Source: Lingula anatina (Eukaryota; Brachiopoda; Lingulata; Lingulida; Lingulidae). Taken from it: a DNA stretch of 34,344 bases. The first letter of the stretch is position 1. Each line of letters starts with the position of its first letter. Location of the stretch: the NCBI RefSeq assembly GCF_001039355.2, contig NW_019775691.1, forward strand, positions 201,434 to 235,777. The letters run 5' to 3'. The notes under the pieces were generated by a model that was not told the origin of the DNA, did no database searches, and saw only the letters and a program-made list of their open reading frames with translations. Below are positions 1 through 8,760 of the stretch, piece after piece. Position numbers and translations under genes: made by a program.

Positions 1-332
1 TTTTTTGCGCGTGTGTGTGAAATAGTTCCTGTACTTTTCTTTGGATATCAATATAGGTTTGACAAAAAGTTACCTGTCTAGTAACCACAGTGCATTTAAA
101 TATTTAAATATGACACTGCCTCACAACTATGACGAGCCTTGCTTAAATGTTTTCCAGAGCATGGCTCTGACCCAGGTGACGCGGTTTGTTACGTCATTCG
201 TTACGTCACATTTTAGTCTTAAATGTAGCTGTGGTTTCTACACGTCAGATAATACTGGTACATAACAACAGTATTTCTTCTTAGATTCTCGTAAAATCTC
301 TTTATTGCATAAATATAAATGATATATACAGT

Positions 333-337
333 AGAGA

Positions 338-375
<38 letters not shown>

Positions 376-709
376 AAGGATTTGTCTGTAAAGGTAAGGC
401 TGAAGTATTTCAACGACCAGTAAAAGGAGAGTTACGTGTTTTGAGAGCTATTTGTCTTGGTGTTGTTTACAGTATGTTTATGTACAGCACAAGGTCAGTG
501 TCTTAGGATAAAGGAAATGCTAGGGTGGGGTGTCGGGAGCTGTTCAAGTTCATGATAGAAAAGACTAAAGTCTTTACATACAGAACCCCAAAATTTTATT
601 TCAATAATCTGGGGGAGGAGGGGGGTCGGTGCACACGCCGTGCCACCCCCTCTCCGCAGCCAACGGCCCTGACAGCTCAAATGGAATGTGTTGTGCTTTT
701 CTATATATT

Positions 710-766
<57 letters not shown>

Positions 767-945
767 TTAAATTTTTCATGCAACATGACCTTGTCTAAAC
801 TTGGTTTTTCACCTTTTCATGATATATGGTCTTTAACTTTATACCGTCCTGCACATTAGTTCATGAACAGGGAAGACTAAAGCCATAATTCGGTATGACC
901 CCCCCCCCCCCCAAAAAAAAAAAAATATATATATATATATATATT
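333..945. repeat. Microsatellites downstream of the sirtuin gene: (AG)n, (AAT)n, C-run/A-run/(TA)n
   Basis: The AG tract is at 333-372, the AAT tract at about 714-767, and a C homopolymer followed by A and TA runs is at 899-945. The stretch from 1 to 1182 otherwise shows no gene that I can support; open frames here are short or repeat-driven. Confidence 0.9.
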
Positions 946-1182
946 AAAGATGTAGAGTGCGGAAAATAGGTCAAGAAAACCCAGTGGACACTGCCATTCA
1001 ACACACTAGTACTTTCCAATCAGTACTGCACATTGTTCACAGTAATTTATTAAAAAAATATTTCTGATTGACGGCGATCACTTTGCAATGTTATGCCAAA
1101 CGACAGTACAAATGTTAAAAAAAGAAAAATGAAGGGTGATTTATTTTTTTGCCCAAAAAGTTTCATACAACCATATTAGTAC

Positions 1183-1188
1183 TTTATT
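1183..1188 (-). terminator. Candidate poly(A) signal of the sirtuin gene
   Basis: TTTATT on the plus strand reads AATAAA on the minus strand, about 215 nt after the stop codon. It is a plausible cleavage signal, but AT-rich DNA gives many chance matches. Confidence 0.4.
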
Positions 1189-1403
1189 ATGGAGCACAAA
1201 ACTGACATATTTTCATAATAATAGTAATAATAACAAAAACCGCAATCACATCAAAAATTATAATAATGACGAAAAATAAAACGAATAAACATTGATATTG
1301 CACAAAAAACTGCATGCACTGAGATATCATCAGAACTCAAAATTTTGCTTGGAGTGGCGGGTTGCAAAACGTCTTCAAACGATGAACCTCGTTTCACTCT
1401 CAT

Positions 1404-1648
1404 CTAATCTACAGACTCTCTCTGTTTGTTATATTCTTCCATCCGGTCCTCCCGCCCATCTTCCCACTCCTGCAATGCATCCTGGGGTAGAATGCACTTC
1501 ATGACCTCTCTCATTAGGTGATCACAGTCTCCAAACACCCTGGAACCGACCTGGGATTTTGTTTCCGAGTTAATTTTATAACACATGGGATCAAAGTCCG
1601 TTGGTTGCCTGAAATACACCAAGATGACAAAAGGAAATTACTAGTATT

Positions 1649-1706
<58 letters not shown>

Positions 1707-4545
1707 CGAGAGAGAGAGAGAGAGAGAGACGGAGAGAGAGAAGAGAAGAAGAAGAAACGAGAGATGGGAGGGGAACTTGACTTCCTTTCTTTATAGTTCG
1801 AGAAATAAATAATACTTAGTAGTAGGACTAGATAAATTGGCGAAATTTTCTGACCATGTTTTCCGAGTCATTTGCATTTTAAAGCAATATATTCTGGGAA
1901 CAAGTGGGCACACTGACATGTACCTATTACAAATCAACATCCGAACCGGCTTCTTTCCCTCTTCGACCAACTCGTTGGCCGGTGACACGGTAAGCGATGT
2001 CCCCAGACAAAGTACCAAGTCGTTTTTCTGCGCATGCTCAGAGGCGCGGTCCATGGGCTCATCTTCCAAGTCGTCTCCAAAGTTGATGATTGTGTTCATT
2101 AAGTAACCGTCACATCCCTGGAACGAAAGAATGACCCAGATCATTTTACCAGTCCCGAATTCGTGAATTAAAGCGCGACGACACGACGACACCTTATTAG
2201 CACGAGTGTATGTGTGTACAGTGTACGTATGTTTTATTAACTTCACGGTCTTAGGTGAGCCTACATGTACTTAGGGGTCAACCATTTAAATCAGTTTCAC
2301 AAACCATACCCAAGGGGTTGAGGGTAATAAAATCTATACTTTTTTGAAAAATAAGAAAAATGATGATCCAAATTGCAGGGTTCATAATATTAGCTTTACA
2401 CTTTGGACTCTCTGAATTGAGAAGGGTCTCAAAAAAGTCCACTCCTGTGCAAATGATTATAAAAATGGATGACCCCTAAATTCCCCAAAATACAGCTGTT
2501 TTCAAACGCTCACCTTTCTCTCGCACTTTCGCCCTGTCCTGTGGTTGATCCGACAGTTCTTACACTTCTTAGGAACAACGTTCTCCATGCGGGACTTAAC
2601 GCGGTACGGACGCTCATAACGGGCGCCGCACTTCTCACACTTCTCGTGAAACGAATTCCCATGAAGCTCTGATATACTGTCTCTGGGAATCCCTGAGAGC
2701 CTGTACAAGAAACAAAAGGAATAAAGTCCTAATTGGTATAATTCGATGAAAAACTCTCTTCTTGAAATTAGTCTTGGGGCAAAGACCTGCCATGTATATC
2801 TTTATAGTTCGAGAGATAAATATTCGAGGATGGGTCGCCTCACCTGTGGGTATCAATAAAATTGGGCATGACAGTGATATACATGAAAGGGCTGCCTTAC
2901 CTGTGGGTATCAATAAAATTGGGCATGGCATGGATATACATGAAAGGTCTGCCTCACCTGAGGGTATCAATAAAATTGGGCATGGCATGGATATACATGA
3001 AAGGTCTGCCTCACCTGAGGGTATCAATAAAATATGGCATGGCATGGCTATACGTGGACACCTCACCTGTGCAGTCCGTCTGTGTTCTGGCTGATTACGT
3101 ATCTTAGGAGACCCATCTGCAGCAGTTTACACAGAGCCTCGTGGGTGTAGGTAGGGCGCAGGTTCTCAAATATCACCCCTTTGTTTCCTTTGGGACGCTT
3201 GCCTTTGCTTTTCGTAGGCTTGCCTGGCGGAAAGAAAATTAATAGGGGTGAACGTCAATTATACATTTAAATGACAGGTCGAAAAGTGAATAGGTAAACA
3301 CATGCAATTTTCAGTATAAAAATTTAATAATACCTGATGCCTAAGCAACTGAAAATAGACTTAATAATACCTGTTGCCTTAGCCCTGTCTTTTTCCGTCC
3401 ACTTCCCAGTTTTACCCCGAAAGTCACCGATCCCAGCAGAGGTAGAGATTCCAGCACCTGAAACAATATAAGGAAATAAGTAAAAACTGTTCTGGAACGC
3501 TCAGGATGGTTTGTTACAGTATTAACGCTAAAAAACATCATTCGCTGCTATGTAGTTAACAATGCAGAGCGTAAAAATGATGAAAGTTGAGTAAAATGAA
3601 TAAAAATAATGCAACAGGTTATCTCACATATCTCCGAAACAGGCCTTAAAAACGAAATTTTCGTTTGTGGTTGCGAACGCCGAACTAATGACTCGAGCCG
3701 CGATTTCATGGCGCGAACAGTGGCTGGATACGGCATATGTACAGTGCCAGTATACGCCTACAAATGCTTCAAAGAATATACATTCTGTAAAAAAAAAATA
3801 AGTTCACCGACTATTTCCACGCACCTGTAAAAGCTATACAGTGGCTGGAGGTCATTATCATTTGAGACACCCTCTTCGCTTCCGACTTCACTCTCTCATC
3901 ACAATCAAAATATTCTGCCGTTTTCTTTGCCTCTTTTATCATTTTGATCTCCTCTGCACTAACGCCATCTTCCGTCCGTTTGCACTTCTCAGTCAATTCT
4001 ACCCAGCATCTCCTGTGAAAGGTGGCGTCGCCAGAAGCATGCCAGTTTACAAGAGCTTTGGTTTCCTTCAGTCCTATTTTTTTAAGAAAAACAGCAAAAT
4101 TGTACTTAAATAATAAAATCTAAGATAAAAACTATTAAAATCAGTTATAAATTATAATTTTCCCATGTTATATTTTTCACTTACGACAAATGTTCATTCA
4201 TCTCTTCAGGCTTTCGGTCATTCCTTTTAATTTTTCTGATAAGAAGGCAGAGAAAAATAAAATAGAACAGAATGAAACAAAAAAAAATCGAATAAAAAAA
4301 ATAAACAAACAAAATAAAATAAAATAAAACAAAGGAGGTTAAAATGTTCAAATGATAAAGTAACAGACCAGACACTGTCAAACATCGGTCATCACGGCAC
4401 AATTTTGTACTGTAGTAGTACTCGGTCCTTATAAGGTACGCTAATATATTAATGCCAATACATACTACATACTTACGATAGATGAATCGTGCTACCACCG
4501 CAAAGGTCGAAAAGCAGTTTCCATCAGGATCCACCCCCAACCTCC

Positions 4546-4582
<37 letters not shown>

Positions 4583-4861
4583 AACTGCGTCCAGCGCCTC
4601 CAGCTTCCGAGGGTTAACCATAGCTTCCTTGTCCAAGGTCAATAGATGGTGAACTAGACGTTATGTTTTACTCGTGTTATTTACAGTCTCTAAGCAAAGA
4701 ATAATTCTATTTTTTTATTCCATACCTGTCTGTTCTGGTTCAAAGGTCCTGACCTCTGTCCTATCTTCTCCTGCTGTATCCTGGCCACACTGTTTATACT
4801 GGCACACCACGGCCGACAGCAACACAGGAGCCTCTGCCATGAGGTAGATGATCTCTACATG

Positions 4862-4864
<3 letters not shown>
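1404..4864 (-). CDS. SIRT6/7-like (class IV) sirtuin, NAD+-dependent protein deacylase, multi-exon
   Basis: Sirtuins remove acyl groups from lysines using NAD+. Exons, in coding order on the minus strand: 4864-4726, 4653-4477, 4073-3825, 3457-3371, 3223-3067, 2700-2514, 2117-1924 and 1608-1404 (stop TAG at 1406-1404). All phases agree, giving about 464 residues if the ATG at 4864-4862 is the start. Core motifs seen: the NAD-binding FTGAGIST split across the 3825/3457 junction, then GDFRGKTGKW; QNTDGLHRLSG split across 3067/2700; the catalytic histidine in ELHGN; zinc cysteines CEKC and KKCKNC; INFGDDL; GTSLTVSPANEL; and ICNRQPTDFDP split across 1924/1608. The last resembles the NLQPT segment of SIRT6. 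The C-terminal tail is acidic (EWEDGREDRMEEYNK). The core (exons 4073 to 1404) is secure. The two N-terminal exons are less sure: they match no sirtuin domain I recognise, and one holds a translated CA repeat. All key catalytic and zinc residues are present, so it is probably active. Confidence 0.85.
1651..1745. repeat. (GT)n followed by (GA)n microsatellite
   Basis: A run of about 27 GT units (1651-1704) passes into a GA tract (to about 1745). It lies in the last intron of the sirtuin gene. Confidence 0.95.
2841..3069 (-). repeat. 57-bp intronic minisatellite anchored on the sirtuin 5' splice donor
   Basis: About four units lie in the intron after the QNTDGLH exon. The donor hexamer, seen on the plus strand as CACCTG or TACCTG, occurs at 2841, 2898, 2955, 3012 and 3064. 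Spacings are therefore 57, 57, 57 and 52 bp. The copy at 3064 is the real donor (exon ends at 3067). The others read CAGGTGAGG or CAGGTAAGG on the minus strand, so each is itself a good donor sequence. The first unit read after the exon has an in-frame TGA at once, so use of a downstream copy would give a premature stop. Confidence 0.9.
3825..4073 (-). CDS. Sirtuin exon: Trp/His/Cys cluster and start of the NAD-binding fold
   Basis: This exon has an acceptor TAG (4075-4074 side) and a donor ACAG|GTGCGTGG. It encodes LKETKALVNWHASGDATFHR followed by RCWVELTEKCK, a lysine/glutamate-rich helix-like stretch (AEEIKMIKEAKKTAEYFDCDE), and SSHCIAFTG, which continues into GAGIST in the next exon. The W-H...H-x2-C-W spacing looks metal-binding. 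Paired with CQYKQC in the exon at 4726, it could form a small zinc finger ahead of the sirtuin fold; that is inference. Confidence 0.75.
4477..4653 (-). CDS. Probable N-terminal exon of the sirtuin gene containing an in-frame CA/GT microsatellite
   Basis: The acceptor GTCTAG lies just upstream and the donor ATC|GTAAGTATG just downstream. The length is 177 nt and phase 1 on both sides, so it joins the neighbouring exons (4726 and 4073) without breaking frame. It reads VHHLLTLDKEAMVNPRKLEA, then a run of Cys-Val dipeptides from the repeat at 4548-4580, then GRLGVDPDGNCFSTFAVVAR before the donor. The phase fit and non-repetitive residues on both sides argue for real coding. The alternative is that the repeat is intronic and the exon ends at its edge. 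Confidence 0.5.
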
Positions 4865-4910
<46 letters not shown>

Positions 4911-4911
4911 T
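4864..4911. repeat. (ATT)n microsatellite abutting a sirtuin 5' exon
   Basis: About 16 ATT units lie immediately upstream (minus sense) of the exon at 4852-4726. On the minus strand it reads AAT, so the usual pyrimidine tract before an acceptor is absent. This is one reason the start of that exon is uncertain. Confidence 0.9.
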
Positions 4912-4961
4912 GCATTATCATTATTTTCATTATCATTATTATTATCATCATTATTGCGATT

Positions 4962-5138
4962 TACATGTAGGAAATTTCGTACACTGGTAGGGTCCTATAG
5001 GACACCCTATAAGAATATTTGACCCGAATTTCTTTTGGGCTGCTCCTTTCTGTTTATGATACCGGGTACTAGTAAGTGTCCTAGCTAGCTATAGGACCCT
5101 ATACCAGTATGAGAAATTTACCCGAAATCCTACATGGT
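4962..5138. mobile_element. Foldback (long inverted-repeat) element, MITE-like
   Basis: The left arm begins CATGTAGGA and reaches GGTAGGGTCCTATAG. The right arm is its imperfect reverse complement, from CTATAGGACCCTATACC to TCCTACATG. Arms are about 45 nt with a short centre, enough for a strong hairpin. There is no coding capacity. A related element rich in CCTATAGGA-type palindromes sits at 17055-17213. I could not define a target duplication. Confidence 0.55.
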
Positions 5139-5615
5139 CTTTAAGACGTGTTTTCTACTGGCCCATAGTGTCCTAAAGGATTCCTAGTCTCAAAGAAACT
5201 TTCATAAGAAACTTTCACAGAAATAGAAGGTACATTATTTTTTCATTGCTTTATCTTATAAACTGCTATTATACTCATTAATAGAAGCCCCCTAAAAATT
5301 CCAATTTTGAATGAAATAAACCCAAGGATGCAGATCAAAGTACCCTGTACAACCGGACATGTACCGGTACCTGTACCGTACTAGTATATTGGGTGATTAT
5401 GAAAATGAATGGAGTAACAGGTTTTGTCAGTCTCGTATTGGATTAACGCGGTATTGTGGAACCCATGGTTAAAGAGAGAAACGGGGTTATAGGTTAGCTT
5501 TTAGGGAAATAAATTTGAACTCACAAACCTGTCGTCTGACTCCCAAATCTCTAGACGGCTAGAGGAATGTTTATAGTTGTTAATGAAAACGAACAACCAC
5601 CGATACAAAACGCAC

Positions 5616-5735
5616 CTGGTCAAGACGCTCCACAACCGTGGTAAACCGTGCTGTCCCAGTGCATCACCTCTCTTATCTTCCGGAGGAAAGCGGATGCCCA
5701 TTGTGTACATTCTGGGGTTCTTGTGTTGACTTAAC
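5616..5735 (-). other. Possible further 5' coding exon of the sirtuin gene, frame disturbed
   Basis: On the minus strand a donor ACCAG|GTGCG ends at 5616. The preceding 120 nt look coding, but no single frame serves throughout. One frame gives CTQWASAFLRKIREVMHWDS and then reaches a stop. The +1 frame gives ARFTTVVERLDQ up to the donor in phase 0. A third frame gives a Met-led MLSQHKNPRMYTMGIRFP. The ERLDQ frame would run into IIYLMAEAPVLLSAVVC of the exon at 4852-4726. An indel, assembly error or decayed exon would explain this. The link to the sirtuin is inferred from position only. Confidence 0.25.
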
Positions 5736-5739
5736 ATAG

Positions 5740-5951
5740 GAAGCTAAATAAATGTTCTGACGCATTACTATATAATTTTGATTAAAAGATGTCGGTCATA
5801 TATGGAGTCGTAATAATGTAGTTATATGAATTGTAGCTTAGCAAAATGTTACAAAATAATCTGATAAGGTCGACATAGTTCTCTTTTCGTTGCTTTTATT
5901 TTAATCATTGATATCTTTATCTCTTTGCTAATAGTGTTCATATAATAATTC

Positions 5952-6004
<53 letters not shown>

Positions 6005-6479
6005 CAACCAAAACGTTTAACGGAGATTGTTTCATTGCTTAAATAGATACCGATAGAAAATAAACTTAATTTAAATGGACTTTGATATAACTGTTCAATT
6101 TTCCCCTTGGCTGACAAATACTCAATTCTATTTATTTATTTATCTAATTTCTACCTCCTTTATAGCCTACCCACCTCTATCCAGTCCAATCGGCCTGAAG
6201 CACAGATCCTATACTACACATTGACCTGAACGATCATCTAAACACACTGGTTTAAACAACCGTCCTTATTACACATTGATTAAAACAAGGACGTATATAT
6301 TCAATATACGCCCTTGGTTAAAACGATCTTCCAGCCACCGCGAGTTCCGGGAAGCGAAGAGCTGTTCGTGGTATTACCAGCTTATGACACATACAGGACA
6401 ATAGAGAAGAGAAACCAGGACTGAGGACTGACGGCAATGCCGAGGGTATGGACAGCCGTTGATAATCCCCTCCTTCCAT

Positions 6480-6548
<69 letters not shown>

Positions 6549-6860
6549 CACACACACATGCACACACACAAAGATGTAAACGTAAATGAATTATTAATTA
6601 ATTATCTATGCAATTTTGCATGAATAAATGAATGACAGTGTCCAGAAGTATATGACTCCCTATGATAGCATCAAGCAAATAAAAGGATGATTATCCTATT
6701 GCTCATAGATGGCCAGGTAATTATGTCACAGAAATAACATATAGCCGTGTGAACGTGAGTAATCTGAGTTTGGTTAGTATGCCTATGTGTCAAAGGAAAG
6801 GGTAGGCTACCAGTTCTCTATAATAATACGGTTCAAAGCTTTTATTTATTTTATTTTATT

Positions 6861-6895
<35 letters not shown>

Positions 6896-8600
6896 TTTTT
6901 TATTTTTTTTTTTTGTGACTGTGAAATGTTGATATGTATCCTAATCAGTTCTTCAGTTTTTTTTCTTTCTTTCTTTTATTTTCATTTTTTTTCTTTCTAT
7001 GAAAATGACGATAACGACGACCTGGAGCTTTCAAGCATTGATTCATCGACTAACTTTTCATACAAATTCAATAATGTTTATTCTCTATTTCTCCTCACTG
7101 ATCACGTTTTTACTTGTTTTCTTTCCATTGTCTAAATGATTACTAAAATATTTCCATTCTCATGTTGCATTCAACCATTCAGTATTTCCTTATTATGTAA
7201 TTTCTAAGATTCTCATTTTCAATAAAATGTCTTAAAAATAATTTGAATTATTCATACTTGGATCATATCAGAAGCTCTGTTGGTACGTGTTAGAAAACGG
7301 GACTGAAAACGCAACAGTAATTAACAATTCTATTTTGAAATTAACAAATCAAATAAAAGTATATGTGACTTTGATATTTTCAAACTTTTCCTAACACTTA
7401 AGAAATTTCTTCCCTTGTTGACTCTGAAGGAAATTAAACATGCACTCATTTACTCCCTATTCTTTAATTTATTTGATTCCTCTTCTTCTTCTCATTATTT
7501 TTATTTTTTGCAATCAGTGAAGATGCACATATTAGCTATCAACTTTACAGTATTTTTTTAACATCCTTCGATTTAGATATATTTATTATTTTTTATTTAT
7601 GATTTCCTCTTTTTCAGTCACTCATTTTAACTTTCTTTCGATTACCTATAGCATGTTATGATTAAGGCTTATCCTTATTGTGGACGCTTGTTTATCATGT
7701 CCATATCTGAACATTATCCTGTTTTATCCGACACACGGAGGAGAGAGCAGTGGGACGTTATTAGGTTCATTCATAAAGTACACGCGTACTAAGTCAGTGC
7801 AGTACCCGGATGTGACAAAGAATGTACACCTCCCTGTATTTAACGGAACTTACGGAAGCCTACTGATGTTATTGTTGTAACTTGTAACTATCCTCTTTCT
7901 CCCTTGTGGGTCTTTGTCATTATTTACAATGGGGACAGATGGTTGTTTCTTAAAACACAGTTTAAATTGATGTTGAAACAGCACACCGATCCACCGTTTC
8001 CATAACTAGCGACATAAGATTTAAACTTTTTTCTTACTTTTATCTGTTGTTATTATTATTATTATTTACATATTTCTCTCTTTCTCTTCAAGTGTCAGAC
8101 CTGGTGTAGGCATCGACGATCATGGTCCTGCAATTTACTCTACTTTCAGTCAGTTGGATTAGTTACTTTCTGGGCAGGCGTTGATTTATTCCAAATACAT
8201 ATAGGCCTACGCATGTTTATTTATTATCATTTTTTGGGGGGAGGGATGACCGAACAATTTATGATTATCCCAACAGAATGACAAAAAACGGGTTAAGTGA
8301 GTTGCTAGATAAATCGAAATAAATAGGACAAGAAACGCGGCACTGCCTTTACAATCACGACACAAAGGACAGACAATTAGGTAAACCGCGGGAATAATAA
8401 ACTCACTACAATCTCCTATCTTTAGTGGCTTTGGTCCATATTCCCGACAACGCACAGCAATAAAAAATATCCACGGCTGCGGTTAAAAATAATCGCCGAC
8501 AGGCTCGGGATACTCACTCGCCGTGACGAAGCAATTTTCGTCCACTGATATAATAGTAACACCGAGCCCCCGATTAACGGATCATACGACCTGCTGCCTT
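5740..8600. other. Gene-poor spacer with simple repeats
   Basis: It holds a 49-nt T run (5953-6001), a long (CA)n tract (6481-6570) and a TTTA tract (about 6838-6898). The frame at 7680-7880 is open for 66 codons with no family that I recognise. I see no spliced gene here. GC rises from about 8400 towards the next gene's promoter. Confidence 0.8.
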
Positions 8601-8615
8601 CCGGGAAGTGGGGTG

Positions 8616-8631
8616 TATATATATATATAAA
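8616..8631 (+). promoter_or_regulatory. TATA box and core promoter of the secreted TSR gene
   Basis: An alternating TATA run ending in TATAAA follows a GC-richer 200-bp stretch and lies 130 nt before the ATG at 8761. A start of transcription about 30 nt downstream would leave a 5' UTR near 100 nt. The TA run could also be a simple repeat. Confidence 0.5.
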
Positions 8632-8760
8632 CCATGTAAACATTTGGATTTCGAAGAACTGAGCATCAGGTGGGGAGAGTCAGGATACTTGAGGCCGCCG
8701 ATACTTCAAACAGTGAACTACGTATTCACCTGTCTTAACAGTAGAAGTTTTAATCCGTTC

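Noticed and set aside
2635-3107. Open frames on both strands with repeated MPCPILLIP or KGLPHLRVSIKLGM-like peptides
   Set aside because: They are translations of the 57-bp minisatellite; the true minus-strand frame stops at the donor.
4477-4560. DGNCFS string resembling the OTU protease DGNC motif
   Set aside because: The surrounding residues do not follow the OTU fold, and the exon order and flanking sequence give no His/Asp partners. A chance resemblance is more likely.
6318-6571. Three overlapping minus-strand frames of Cys-Val repeats
   Set aside because: This is a pure (CA)n tract with no splice sites or flanking coding sequence, unlike the case at 4477-4653.
7680-7880. 66-codon frame in the spacer
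   Set aside because: It is short, has no partner exon and matches no family that I know.
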